Shown here piece after piece: positions 1 through 12,099 of a DNA stretch of 64,000 bases. This DNA is from Bolinopsis microptera (Eukaryota; Ctenophora; Tentaculata; Lobata; Bolinopsidae): assembly GCF_026151205.1 (NCBI RefSeq), contig NC_087083.1, forward strand, positions 2,928,536 to 2,992,535. Reading direction: 5' to 3'. Below the pieces are notes generated by a model. That model searched no databases, was not told where the DNA came from, and worked only from the letters and a program-made list of their open reading frames with translations. Numbering within the stretch: position 1 is the first letter of the stretch; each line of letters starts with the position of its first letter. The translations under genes and the position numbers were made by a program.

Positions 1-299
1 TTCACAAACTCACGGGTAATTTCGTGACGTTGCTCCCATTGTTCGAATGCTGATTTGATCCATTGAGATCTGATCCATCGATACGTGATTGACTATTTAA
101 GGACAGGATTGTGCTAGCCGTACACTAACAAGCTGTCGATCACATCACAGGACACAGCCTACATGAGTACATATAGGATAGCAGCCGTATGGAGATCAGT
201 TATCGCAATCCACAATGGCAATCAATCTTCAGTAAACAGACCCAGATCTGCAGCAAACAGACCCGAGAGATCTGGAAACGCTATCCATTCCTGCGAACT

Positions 300-690
300 A
301 AATCCTCTCTACCGACAACAGTCCAATGATGCTCTGGGACTCTGGATGGGACGAACAGACTCGTCGATCATTCCTTTGGGGGACTCCTAAGAACGCAGAT
401 CATATGGTGGACGCGGAGCATTGCGTAGTCAACGCCCAACGGTACCTTCAAATCCGCACCTAATCTCTTCCATCAGCTCTTCACAGTCCACGGACTCTTC
501 CCTGACGGCTGGCACCTCCCCCTCTTCTAAGGACTCATTCCTGGAAAATCGACGACCCTCTACCGCAACATGTTCGAGGAGATAGACACCTGGGCTTCTG
601 AGGCCTTGGGGCTACCAACCACAATACATTCTCATGGACTACGAGCTCGCCATTCACAACGCAGTTGCTTCATGCCTGCCTGCCTAGGTC
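300..690 (+). pseudogene. MULE-type transposase remnant
   Basis: Read with two frame changes and one internal stop, this stretch encodes the core of a Mutator-like (MULE) transposase. From about 441 it reads GTFKSAPNLFHQLFTVHG, then DGWHLPLF, a TAA stop, GLIPGKSTTLYRNMFEEI, and after a frame shift near 635 MDYELAIHNAV. The DGTFK...P..F.QL..IHG, LPGK...Y and DYELA..NA motifs are characteristic of this family, which cuts and pastes DNA. The part before 441 (RSFLWGTPKNADHMVDAEH) fits the usual upstream segment in a different frame. The stop and the shifts make it dead. I see no terminal inverted repeats, so the element's limits are unknown. The 75-codon open frame at 163-390 lies in another frame and is not the transposase. 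Confidence 0.75.
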
Positions 691-905
691 GAAAATAAAC
701 TAGTAGTACACTATGGCTCAGATCATATCTCAAATTGGCAATGTTACGTATTCAAATTAACAGTTCAGATCACGTCTCTAATTGGAAATGTGTTGTATTG
801 AAATCAGATCACAATTTCGGACAAATGTCGTTTTTTCTGGTACCCTGAGTCGGACAGATGTCGCTGTCGGACAGATGTCGCTGACAGGAGTCGTGTTACC
901 CAGTA

Positions 906-1112
906 ACCCTGACCCTGACCCTAACCCTGACCCTAACCCTGACCCTAACCCTGACCCTAACCCTGACTCTAACCCTGACCCTAACCCTGACCCTTACCCT
1001 GACCCTAACCCTGACCCTAACCCTGACCCTAACCCTGACCCTAACCCTGACCCTAACCCTGACCCTAACCCTGACCCTAACCCTGACCCTAACCCTTACC
1101 CTAACCCTGAAT
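906..1112. repeat. Telomere-like 12-bp array (CCCTGACCCTAA)n
   Basis: About 17 copies alternate CCCTGA with the telomeric CCCTAA hexamer; a few units are CCCTTA or CTCTAA. It is an interstitial array and a degenerate relative of the (CCCTAA)n tract near 10.95 kb. The open frame of Asn-Pro-Asp-Pro repeats across it is a repeat artefact. Confidence 0.9.
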
Positions 1113-1177
1113 TGACCCCAGTGTAATTACATGGGGGGTCAATTTTCGGGGGTAGATTGCATCAGGGGGTCATTTGT

Positions 1178-1181
<4 letters not shown>

Positions 1182-1220
<39 letters not shown>
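1182..1220. repeat. Poly-G run (39 bases)
   Basis: An uninterrupted G tract, preceded by shorter G runs from 1132. Similar runs on the same strand occur near 36,075-36,118 and 56,740-56,782. The true length may differ because such runs are hard to sequence. Confidence 0.85.
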
Positions 1221-1221
<1 letters not shown>

Positions 1222-1425
1222 CAATTGTTGCGGTACCGTACTATATAAGTATATAGCGTACTATACCTCTCATTTGGAGATTCAGTGCCATGGTTGTCAG
1301 CTTTTTATCAACTCCGGCCAATTTCTTGACTGCGCTAATCAACTCGGTTTTATTGACTTTTAGTTTTGGTGCCAAATAAGCAAAATTCCAAATAACTTAA
1401 GAACTTAAAAGAAAGATAAAAGAAA

Positions 1426-1910
1426 CCTGCCAATTTATAAATTTAACGCTGCCATAATAAGATTATAGCATTATAATCTATTTGGCATGGATTGATAATT
1501 TTATAACAAATCCTGCAAAGTTAATGGAAAACCTGCCGATTTAACTTTATCACTGCCGTAATCTATCCGGCAAGGATTGATAATTTTATAAAAATCCTGC
1601 CAAGTTAATGGAAAACCTGCCGATTTAACTTTATCACTGCCGTAATCCATCCGGAAAGGATTAATAATTTTATAGCAAATCCTGCCAAGTTAATAGAAAA
1701 CCTGCCAAATAACAAATACCTGCGCTGTTGATGCAGGATCACTAGTTAATTAGGCAGGTTTTGACATAAAAAATTAAGAGAAAACCTGCGGATTTAGTGT
1801 AATATACTGCTGATCTGGACAGGGTAAATTAGATTACTAGGCAGGAGTGGTAATTTCGCAGTCTTCGCTATTAACTGGGCAGGTTTTAGGTTAAATTCGC
1901 AGTGGTAATG
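1426..1910. repeat. Degenerate 84-106-bp tandem repeat
   Basis: Copies starting with CCTGCC at 1426, 1532, 1616 and 1701 share the motif CCTGCCGATTTAACTTTATC and an AATCCTGCCAAGTTAATGG end. Weaker relatives, some inverted (GGCAGGTTTT), continue to about 1910. No coding potential seen. The 1910-2730 interval that follows is AT-rich and unremarkable apart from a short GGCCGTAGGCC palindrome near 2100. Confidence 0.7.
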
Positions 1911-2734
1911 GCTGGAATATACTCGGTGTTCAGACCTTATGATCATGGAGTGTGGTGCCTCATGGCTAATAATGACTTAATTATCCACAAGAAATAACTG
2001 ATTATGAGATTATTGTTTAAGAAACTAGTGGGTCACCTAATGCGGGTTTTGACTCAGCGGGTAATTACTCCTACCCTTTTTAACTGCGGCAGTGAAATCC
2101 CGGCCGTAGGCCGGGTTACACTAGTATATATATATAGTCTCGCTGATCAGAGCTTGCAATCTAAAATATTAATAACAATTTAAGGCATCAGATTTCAGAA
2201 AACTTTTTAATTCTCGATAATCGCATGACTATTGTGCAGTGTGTTTTAGTTTAGGCACATGATATTCTTATTCCTTTAGTTCTTTAGTTAGAAGGAGTAA
2301 AAACTTAGAATAACTTTTATCTTTTTGTAATCACGTTTTCATTTTAATGAATTAATTGCTCCGTAATACATAAACGTTTTCTATTTTGTATGTTGTACAT
2401 TATTAATTATTAAATTATAATTAATTAATTATTTAATTTATTTATTTAATACTAGTCACCCTCACCTCAATCTGCATATTCAGAGTCTGCAATTTCAGCA
2501 AAATCACAAACACTCCCCAGCATTTAGTTTAATACCTGTCATTAACTACCTTAGACGCAATTAAAGTCCACCAATACATAGTTCTACTATATACAAATAT
2601 ATGTCGTTCAAAAGCTTAATAGTATCTTTTACAACTAAAACAAGTCGTCAAGTCGTGTGTTTTATAATTAATTTCACATCCTAACACCTTCAATTATATT
2701 TATGTAGTACCCTATACAGCCCACCCAGGACGAG

Positions 2735-4029
2735 CAGTGAGACATATAGCCGAGCAGTGAGACATATAGCCGAGCAGTGAGACATATAGCCGAGCAGTGA
2801 GACATATAGCCGAGCAGTGAGACATATAGCCGAGCAGTGAGACATATAGCCGAGCAGTGAGACATATAGCCGAGCAGAGAGACATATAGCCGAGCAGTGA
2901 GACATATAGCCGAGCAGTGAGACATATAGCCGAGCAGTGCGACATATAGCCGAGCAGAGAGACATATAGCCGAGCAGTGAGACATATAGCCGAGCAGAGA
3001 GACATATAGCCGAGCAGTGAGACATATAGCCGAGCAGTGAGACATATAGCCGAGCAGTGAGACATATAGCCGAGCAGTGAGACATATAGCCGAGCAGTGA
3101 GACATATAGCCGAGCAGAGAGACATATAGCCGAGCAGTGAGACATATAGCCGAGCAGTGAGACATATAGCCGAGCAGTGAGACATATAGCCGAGCAGAGA
3201 GACATATAGCCGAGCAGTGAGACATATAGCCGAGCAGTGAGACATATAGCCGAGCAGTGAGACATATAGCCGAGCAGAGAGACATATAGCCGAGCAGTGA
3301 GACATATAGCCGAGCAGAGAGACATATAGCCGAGCAGTGAGACATATAGCCGAGCAGAGAGACAGATAGCCGAGCAGTGAGACATATAGCCGAGCAGTGA
3401 GACATATAGCCGAGCAGTGAGACATATAGCCGAGCAGAGAGACATATAGCCGAGCAGTGAGACATATAGCCGAGCAGTGAGACATATAGCCGAGCAGTGA
3501 GACATATAGCCGAGCAGTGAGACATATAGCCGAGCAGTGAGACATATAGCCGAGCAGTGAGACATATAGCCGAGCAGTGAGACATATAGCCGAGCAGTGA
3601 GACATATAGCCGAGCAGTGAGACATATAGCCGAGCAGTGAGACATATAGCCGAGCAGTGAGACATATAGCCGAGCAGTGAGACATATAGCCGAGCAGTGA
3701 GACATATAGCCGAGCAGTGAGACATATAGCCGAGCAGTGAGACATATAGCCGAGCAGTGAGACATATAGCCGAGCAGTGAGACATATAGCCGAGCAGTGA
3801 GACATATAGCCGAGCAGTGAGACGTATAACCGAGCAGTGAGACATATAGCCGAGCAGTGAGACATATAGCCGAGCAGTGAGACGTATAGCCGAGCAGTGA
3901 GACGTATAGCCGAGTAGTGAGACATATAGCCGAGCAGTGAGACATATAGCCGAGCAGTGAGACATATAGCCGAGCAGTGAGACATATAGCCGAGCAGTGA
4001 GACATATAGCCGAGCCGTGAGACGTATAG
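2735..4029. repeat. 20-bp minisatellite, about 65 copies
   Basis: The unit is AGCCGAGCAGTGAGACATAT. The main variant, GCAGAGAG for GCAGTGAG, is confined to roughly 2870-3440. CATATAG to CGTATAG changes cluster at the high-coordinate end. Because 20 is not a multiple of 3 and the unit lacks stops on the minus strand, three overlapping minus-strand frames of more than 400 codons appear; all are artefacts. Confidence 0.97.
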
Positions 4030-4755
4030 CGCTACATTACCAAGGTTGAGGGAGTGGTCGAACTGGTGGAACGTAACTTCACCCTGCTAGAAAGCTAGAA
4101 TAACGTCATTCTGTAACTTTACTCTCAACCCGTCAATACTGGCTCTAAATATCAGGATTATTTTCATCTCGTCGAGATTATTTCCAGGCACCCTAAGTTT
4201 AGATTTACGAAGCGCCATTTACATGAAGATTGGAGGAGAGTTTGAAATCCTACCGGCAATTATAACATCACGAGCAGCTACATTCAATATTTCATCAGAA
4301 TAGCCAAACAGTTACTAAATTTCAAACCGTTTACCTCATCTAATCCCTTAATGATCTTAGTGATGGCTGATTTTCTAAATCTGTGAATTAGCAATTAAAT
4401 TAAGAGCACGCCAGCTCATTGCTGGTTACCTTGTTACAGCTGAGCTGGTCTTCCTCTCACTCCCTACTCTCCGTCACAGATATAATAACTATTTAACTCG
4501 GCATTAAATTTGATAAGCACTTTCTCGCCAATGGAATAAAAAGATAATCCGCGGGTTTATTTTATGACAATTTTCATAGGGAGGGGGAGGGTAATCGACT
4601 TCCGTCTTAATCATGATCAGACAACAACATGGCTGTGATTGGCTCCGGCTCGGGGAAATGGAGCCTGGTGATTGGTGGAACTGAGACGATTTCCAAACGC
4701 AGTGGGAAAATAATTATAATTATAATTTGGGTGATGGGATGGGGTGGTGATATGT
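4030..4755. other. Gene-free upstream interval
   Basis: Unique sequence between the 20-bp array and the TATA box of the small secreted gene. No exon or element could be supported. It presumably contains the distal promoter. Confidence 0.5.
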
Positions 4756-4760
4756 AAAAC

Positions 4761-4800
4761 TATAAAAGTCAGTGCGGTATTGTTGGTGTTTGTGTTCAGT
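4761..4800 (+). promoter_or_regulatory. TATA box and initiator
   Basis: TATAAAAG at 4761-4768 lies about 30-37 bases before an initiator-like TTCAGTTC (4795-4802) and 61 bases before the ATG at 4829. The spacing is that of a focused RNA polymerase II core promoter. Confidence 0.7.
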
Positions 4801-4828
4801 TCTCGACCAACTTTTATATTCCTACAAA

Positions 4829-7800
4829 ATGTCTAAACTTTTCATCTCTGCTCTTTTGGTGTAAGTACTGTTTTTGAGTTATGATTGCTTTTTTTTCTTT
4901 TTGACGCTAGTTTAAGTTATAGGTAATTGAAGAGGGATTCTGGTCAATGTTGAGAATAGCATTTCAAACAATAAAATTACTTGTATCTACATGAAAACCT
5001 TGGAAAACTTTGTGTACACCCCTTCCATCAATGAGATAATGGGTCGGCCAGTCACAATTCAGATTCATAACTCATAAATTGGCTAGTTTCAATTCAGATT
5101 CATAACAAACAGATTGGCTAGTTACAATTCAGATTCATAACAAACAGATTGGCTAGTTACAATTCAGATTCATAACAAACAGATTGGCTAGTTACAATTC
5201 AGATTCATAACAAACAGATTGGCTAGTTACAATTCAGATTCATAACAAACAGATTGGCTAGTTACAATTCAGATTCATAACAAACAGATTGGCTAGTTAC
5301 AATTCAGATTCATAACAAACAGATTGGCTATAAGTTACAATTCAGATTCATAACAAACAGATTGGCTAGTTACAATTCAGATTCATAACAAACAGATTTG
5401 CTAGTTACAATTCAGATTCATAACAAACAGATTGGCTAGTTACAATTCAGATTCACAACAAACAGATTGGCTAGTTACAATTCAGATTCATAACAAACAG
5501 ATTGGCTAGTTACAATTCAGATTCACAACAAACAGATTGGCTAGTTACAATTCAGATTCATTCTATCCTCCTTCCCCAGCGTGGTTCCAACTACTAACTC
5601 TTTACCTTGAACAAGATTCTCTGTACACTCGAATAACCCTAACAAGCACGTTATCGACTCGATAATGTTTTCATTCAAGTCATAAAATAGGATAAGAGAT
5701 CGTTTACATGTTACGTAAGCCAGATTGTGGTAATTTCAGACTCCCTCCCCTTCCGTGTGCAAATAATTATTGTGTTGAAATTACACTAATAACATAGTAA
5801 GGTGCTTCCCCTTAAAATCCCCGTCCCCTCAAACCCCCGTCCCCTCAAACCCCCGTCCCCTCAAAACCCCGTCCCCTCAAACCCTCGTCCCCTCAAAACC
5901 CCGTCCCCTCAAACCCCCGTCCCCTCAAAACCCCGTCCCCTCAAAACCCCGTCCCCTCAAAACCCCGTCCCCTCTAACCCCGTCCCCTCAAAACCCCGTC
6001 CCCTCAAACCCCCGTCCCCTCAAAACCCCGTCCCCTCAAAACCCCGTCCCCTCAAAACCCCGTCCCCTCAAAACCCCGTCCCCTCAAAACCCCGTCCCCT
6101 CTAACCCCGTCCCCTCAAAACCCCGTCCCCTCAAACCCCCGTCCCCTCAAAACCCCGTCCCCTCAAAACCCCGTCCCCTCAAAACCCCGTCCCCTCTAAC
6201 CCCGTCCCCTCAAAACCCCGCCCCCTCAAACCCCGTCCCCTCAAACCCCGTCCCCTCAAACCCCGTCCCCTCAAAACCCCGTCCCCTCATACCCCGTCCC
6301 CTCAAACCCCGTCCCCTCAAACCCCGTCCCCTCAAACCCCGTCCCCTCAAACCCCGTCCCCTCAAACCCCGTCCCCTCAAACCCCGTCCCCTCAAACCCC
6401 GTCCCCCCAAAACCCCGTCCCCTCAAACCCCGTCCCCTCAAAACCCCGTCCCCTCAAACCCCGTCCCCTCAAAACCCTGTCCCCTCAAACCCCCGTCCCT
6501 CAAACCCCCGTCCCCTCAAACCCCCGTCCCCTCAAACACCCTACTGATAGGCTACTTAACGTAATATGTTAACGATACCTAACAAGGACCTCATTAGTCC
6601 TGCTCCCACCAAACAAGTTGAAACCTGTCATCTCCTCACATCATTGCTTGTGTGATAATTTGGTAATGAGGTAATGAGGTAATGAGGTAATGAGGTAAAG
6701 AGGTAATGAGGTGATCGCTCCTCCAAAATGTCCCGAAATTAGGACCCTTGCTTACTTGTAAGAATCATAGAAACGTCTGCACAAGAGATTAGTCTCGTAA
6801 CCGGGCGTTAATCAGGCGTTAACCGGGTGAACCGGAAATTATACTTTAAACGTTGACACTGCAATTTTACTACTGTTTAGTTTAACCACGTTACCAAGTA
6901 AACAATGTTAATTGTTCGTGCTTCTAGTTAACGCCCTTCTCTAGGAGACCCTTATTAATTAGCATGTATATCGAGTTTATTAATTAGCATGTATATCGAG
7001 TTTATTAATTAGCATGTATATCGAGTTTATTAATTAGCATGTATATCGAGTTTATTAATTAGCATGTATATCGAGTTTATTAATTAGCATGTATATCGAG
7101 TTTATTAATTAGCATGTATATCGAGTTTATTAATTAGCATGTATATCGAGTTTATTAATTAGCATGTATATCGAGTTTATTAATTAGCATGTATATCGAG
7201 TTTATTTTTTAGCTCATGTATATCGAGTTTATTAATTAGCATGTATATCGAGTTTATTTATTAGCATGTATATCGAGTTTATTAATTAGCATGTATATCG
7301 AGTTTATTAATTAGCATATATATCGAGTTTATTAATTAGCATATATATCGAGTTTATTAATTAGCATGTATATCGAGTTTATTAATTAGCATGTATATCG
7401 AGTTTATTAATTAGCATGTATATCGAGTTTATTAATTAGCATGTATATCGAGTTTATTAATTAGCATGTATATCGAGTTTATTAATTAGCATGTATATCG
7501 AGTTTATTAATTAGCATGTATATCGAGTTTATTAATTAGCATGTATATCGAGTTTATTAATTAGCATGTATATCGAGTTTATTTTTTAGCTCATGTATAT
7601 CGAGTTTATTAATTAGCATGTATATCGAGTTTATTTATTAGCATGTATATCGAGTTTATTAATTAGCATGTATATCGAGTTTATTAATTAGCTCATGTAT
7701 ATCGAGTTTATTAATTAGCATGTATATCGAGTTTATTAATTAGCATGTATATCGAGTTTATTAATTAGCATGTATATCGAGTTTATTAATTAGCATGTAT

Positions 7801-10214
7801 ATCGAGTTTATTAATTAGCATATATATCGAGTTTATTAATTAGCATTTTTATCGAGTTTATTAATTAGCATGTATATCGAGTTTATTAATTAGCATGTAT
7901 ATCGAGTTTATTAATTAGCATATATATCGAGTTTATTAATTAGCATTTTTATCGAGTTTATTAATTAGCATGTATATCGAGTTTATTAATTAGCATGTAT
8001 ATCGAGTTTATTAATTAGCATATATATCGAGTTTATTAATAAAATACTATTACAGGGTGTCAGTGCTGTGTATCTGTCTGATAGAGGAAACTGAAGGACA
8101 ATCTTGTAAGTGTATGAAATCAATTAAAAACTAAGGAACTTAGTGCCAATTTTCGGAACGTCAAGGATCAAATGGCGTCATATACTTACAGAATTACAAT
8201 ATACACTATTTACTTACAGTATACACTATTTACTTACAGTATACTTACATAAAACTTACAGTATACTTGCAGTTTACTGTATGTTTACTGTAAGTATACT
8301 GTATTTTAAATCAGGGTGTCTGATGTACTACCATATAAGGCATGTTACCATAGTAACAATTATTGGTTTTCAGTTTTAGTAGTAGCCACTGTGCCGCCAA
8401 ACAAGCGTGGTTCAAAGAAGGCTAAGAGTAAGATGATGAAAGCTAAGCAGGCAAGGAACATGAAACGTTTCAAACGATTCTATGAAACTAACGGTGGCGA
8501 CCTTGTAGACGATAACTTGATAGTTTGTAAGTATTTAAAAAAAATGTTATTGTATTTTAAATGATAAACGCAGAGATCACTTACATTTAAACCACGTTTT
8601 GCAATAATAATAAATTGGATTTCTGATGAACGTAATGATTAAATACATGTAAATTATTATCATCGGGGGATCTGAAATAACCCCCAAAATCAAAATTTCG
8701 AGCCGGAACAGCTTTGCATTTATACTGTTAACGTTCGAATACCAATTTTATGCATGCAATGAGCACCTAATTAAAATTCCGTTAGTAAATTATCAAAATA
8801 TTAATACGATTATTCGTTACTTAGACCTTGGATATTCTAGAAAGCTGTTGGTCTATAATCATACATTCTAATTATACATCATACATAATATGTACATTGT
8901 AATAATAAAACGCATAGTGCACTATTATAGTATTATTAGTACTGCACTATGCATAGTGCACTATCATAGTATTATTAGTACTGCACTATGCATAGTGCAC
9001 TATTATAGTATTATTAGTACTGCACTATGCATAGTGCACTATTATAGTATTATTAGTACTGCACTATGCATAGTGCACTATTATAGTATTATTAGTACTG
9101 CACTATGCATAGTGCACTATTATAGTATTATTAGTACTGCACTATGCATAGTGCACTATTATAGTATTATTAGTACTGCACTATGCATAGTGGACTATTA
9201 TAGTATTATTAGTACTGCACTATGCATAGTGCACTATTATAGTATTATTAGTACTGCACTATGCATAGTGCACTATTATAGTATTATTAGTACTGCACTA
9301 TGCATAGTGGACTATTATAGTATTATTAGTACTGCACTATGCATAGTGCACTATTATAGTATTGTTAGTACTGCACTATGCATAGTGCACTATTATAGTA
9401 TTATTAGTACTGCACTATGCATAGTGCACTATTATAAATAATGCACTAAACAGGTTATCTGACTGATAAAATTTGAAATTGTTCCTGTTATAAATTTATA
9501 ACTGTATGACCAGTAGCCGATAAAGCTATCTTCGCTAAGGAAATACGCAATTAAATATGACTGTTGACTAGTTCTGACTTTTATTGACGCGATGGGTTTG
9601 ACTTCTTTACAATTTCTCAATATGAGCTAGTGAATCACGACTCCACACATCAGACTTAATATCAAAAGATATTGTTAAGAATTCTAAAGCTAACTATTGC
9701 TGAATTCGGATCAATAATGTTCAGTTAAATCATTTAGTTATTTAACCGACTTTATTGCGAAAACACCCGACTATAGCAGTCAAAACAAAATTGTGCTTGC
9801 AACTGTGGGTAAATGTTGGCTCACAAAAATCCACATTCCACATGATATTAATATGTATGCTTAGAACCCTGTAGCTTTTCTGGATTTTGCTATTGCTGAA
9901 TCCAGGAATTTAGTTGAGTTAATTTTAATATTTCATTTCTGCGTTAACTTACTAATTTAATTTAACACATTATGGTAGTAAAAACAATTAGATAATCTTA
10001 AGTTTGATTTATTTGGTAACTTAATTAAATCTTGAATTAATGATGGGTTAAGAAAACTATCACTATTTAAACAATTGGTGTAACTAGTACTCTAGTATAA
10101 TATGCTGTCAACAATCTCAACCTCACTCATTGACCACTTTTCTGTTTCAGAGGTTCAAGTGGACTCATCCAGAAATCCTCCAAACACAAGGAAATATTTT
10201 TACAGATCCTTTAA
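4829..10214 (+). CDS. Small secreted basic peptide, 3-4 exons
   Basis: Exons at 4829-4860, 8056-8105 and 8374-8526 join in phase (2, then 1) with GTAAGT donors. They encode 78 residues. The first ~27 form a strong signal peptide (MSKLFISALLVVSVLC then ICLIEETEG). The mature part, QSFLVVATVPPN, is followed by a very basic segment (KRGSKKAKSKMMKAKQ, NMKRFKRF) and an acidic tail (GGDLVDDNLIV). After exon 3 the phase-1 T meets AG at the 10,150/10,151 acceptor and forms a TAG stop across the junction. A tandem acceptor two bases on would instead add about 20 residues ending at 10,214. Dibasic sites could allow processing to a peptide. I do not recognise the family; an antimicrobial or signalling peptide is possible but unproven. 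Both large introns contain minisatellites. Confidence 0.7.
5045..5560. repeat. 35-bp minisatellite, about 15 copies
   Basis: The unit begins GATTGGCTAGTTACAATTCA and ends TAACAAACA. It lies in intron 1 of the small secreted gene. One copy carries a TAA insertion after GGCTA near 5330. Confidence 0.93.
5805..6540. repeat. 15-16-bp C-rich array
   Basis: About 47 copies of CCCCTCAAAACCCCGT, with the A run varying from two to four and occasional TCTAA variants. It is inside intron 1 of the small secreted gene. The proline-rich (+) and Gly-Arg-rich (-) frames are artefacts. The minus strand is G-rich in closely spaced G4 tracts and could form quadruplexes. Confidence 0.95.
6661..6714. repeat. 8-bp array (GAGGTAAT)n
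   Basis: About seven copies of an 8-bp unit in intron 1 of the small secreted gene. Confidence 0.85.
6953..8040. repeat. 25-bp minisatellite, about 43 copies
   Basis: The unit is TATTAATTAGCATGTATATC plus GAGTT. Variants (TTTTTTAGCTC, GCATATATATC, GCATTTTTATC) recur in blocks, showing local block duplication. The array ends 15 bases before the exon-2 acceptor of the small secreted gene. Every unit carries TAATTA and, on the minus strand, ATGCTAAT. Confidence 0.96.
8926..9437. repeat. 39-bp palindrome-bearing minisatellite, 13 copies
   Basis: Each unit contains the perfect 16-bp palindrome GCACTATGCATAGTGC and the tract TATTATAGTATTATTAGTAC. It is in the last intron of the small secreted gene. 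The 183-codon frame here is an artefact, since 39 is a multiple of 3. Confidence 0.95.
9441..10140. other. Rest of the last intron of the small secreted gene
   Basis: AT-rich unique sequence with no exon, hairpin element or array that I can support. It ends in the TTTCTGTTTCAG acceptor. Confidence 0.5.
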
Positions 10215-10833
10215 GCTTTCCTACACGTTTGGGGACACTACTTCATGTGTAGTTTACACACACATTTTTTTGAAAGACAAGACAGTTGATTTCTAACTGT
10301 GATAGTGCCAGAAAATGTTTCAATTATTTCAAATATTTAATAATTACTATTTGATTTTATGGACCCGTTTTTGGGATTTTTTTTTCTTTCTGATTTCTCT
10401 GGGCCCAGTCTTATCAGTTTCAGTTAAAAAGTTGTGAGTTTTGTTTATCTTTTTTTTGTGTTTCTAGCAGAATTTAACATGTATTATTCTTCATCTATCG
10501 GTATCGTTACATTCTCTTTTATTTGTAAACGATAAAAATTTGCGAATGAAAGTAAATTCTTATCAACGAAAATATGTGAAAATATATGAAAATATGTAAA
10601 ATTATGTGAAAAAATGTAAAAATATCAAAATATCAAAACATCAAAAGTTAGTTTTGGAAAACCCTAAAAATTATAACTACAGTTGTATGATTGGTTAATA
10701 ATAATATTAAGCGTTAGTACTAGTAGTTTATGTCGTGTATTATAGATCTTCGAGGCATTTTAAAACTTTAAAGTTCTAATAATAATACTAATACGCACCA
10801 CTCTACAATTTGGGGCTTTTATGATGCAAAAAG

Positions 10834-11052
10834 GGCAGTATCCAAGTAGCCCAACAGGTGTTCCCGAACAGGTGTGTTAGGGTTAGGGTTAGGGTTAGGG
10901 TTATGGTTATGGTTATGGTCATGGTTAGGGTTAAGGTTAACCCTAACCCTAACCCTAACCCTAACCCTAACCCTAACCCTAACCCTAACCCTAACCCTAA
11001 CCCTAACCCTAACCCTGTTCGGAAACACCTGTCGGGCTACTTGGATACTGCC
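10834..11052. mobile_element. Inverted-repeat element with telomeric-repeat core
   Basis: Near-perfect 39-bp terminal inverted repeats (left 10,834-10,872, beginning GGCAGTATCCAAGTAGCCC; right 11,014-11,052) enclose TTAGGG repeats, then TTATGG variants, then about 15 CCCTAA repeats. The core is therefore a head-to-head inversion of telomeric repeat. No clear target-site duplication is visible. It may be a non-autonomous transposon that captured telomeric repeats, or a short palindromic telomere-fusion product. Confidence 0.8.
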
Positions 11053-12090
11053 GTAAATAGAACGGTGATTTAAAATTTAATTTGTGTGTTTCCCTTCGTG
11101 TCTGTATTTATTTTTAAGTGCCGTTTTCTTTAATTCCCTCTGACAAATTTTCAAAACGAAATGAGTTCTTACAGTAATTATACTACATGTAATGTGCGAA
11201 TGCACATCACTTCATTTATTGTATTAATGCTTTTCATATGCAAGTTACAGCAAAGTCTTCATGTTATACATCCTGGGTTTGGACAGTATATTAACCGCTT
11301 AGAATATTTCCATCACGATACATAATACTTAATAAATGTAATAGATTTGTAGTGTTGTAATTAGTTTAAAACTAATTATTAATTATAATTGCTTATCATT
11401 GATTTGACCCTTTTTATGACGACCAGATTTATTCGGGTCTATAAATACAAATAATGGAATTGATTGACTTGAAAAGTCCCGCCGTGTATGAGCAATCTCT
11501 TGAACAGTGAACACATCCAGATTCCAGCATGGTACAATTCACATCCTTGATTACATTCATTACACCAACCAAATAATAACGGGCTAGTTGATAAAATTGT
11601 TAACTAGCTCTGAAAAAGAAACATTTCTTCAACCTTCCATTTCTTTTTGTTATGATGCAAGTCCACTGTCATTCTCTCGAACAAATCCAGCTCTACAATC
11701 CCTATTCTTAATTTCCACATCCTAACACCCAAATAGTAATGAGTCAGTTGAAATTGTTAACTGAGTAGCTGGAAAGGAAAAAAGTGCTTCGGATAACTCT
11801 TATTAGAGCTTATTAGATATCAACACCGTAAAAATAAAAATTCACAGTCATCAGCGCAATAATATGCCAGGCGCAATAATATACGAAGGATTGCTTATAA
11901 TTATTATTAAATCAAACATTTTATTCTTGGTCCATTTTATTCTTGGTCCTTGGTAATTATTTTATGAATATTAGTGAAAGTAAAATAACAATATAACACA
12001 AATATTAAAAATAGAAAAGACAATAATATAATTATAATGCAAGAGTGTCAAGCTTAACGTGTGTATAAATTATCGGTTCTTTTGCGATAG
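11053..12090. other. Gene-free interval containing a dispersed repeat
   Basis: AT-rich. About 11,219-11,372 is closely similar to 57,780-57,929: both contain TTCATGTTAT then GGGTTTGGACAG, and AATATTTCCATCACG further on. No open frame or exon is supported in the rest. Confidence 0.6.
11219..11372. repeat. Dispersed repeat, copy 1
   Basis: Matches the second copy at 57,780-57,929 over about 150 bases at roughly 80% identity by eye, in the same orientation. No terminal repeats seen; it may be the end of a larger element. Confidence 0.7.
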
Positions 12091-12099
12091 TCAAAACGC

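Noticed and set aside
163-390. 75-codon plus-strand frame at the window start
   Set aside because: The transposase motifs run in other frames over the same DNA; this frame has no domain.
906-1112. True chromosome end
   Set aside because: The repeats are degenerate (CCCTGA) and flanked by unique DNA on both sides, so the tract is interstitial.
2674-4005. Three overlapping minus-strand frames of more than 400 codons
   Set aside because: The 20-bp minisatellite read in three registers gives the same peptide each time.
2735-4029. CRISPR array
   Set aside because: The repeats are directly joined with no unique spacers, and the genome is eukaryotic. The same applies to all other arrays here.
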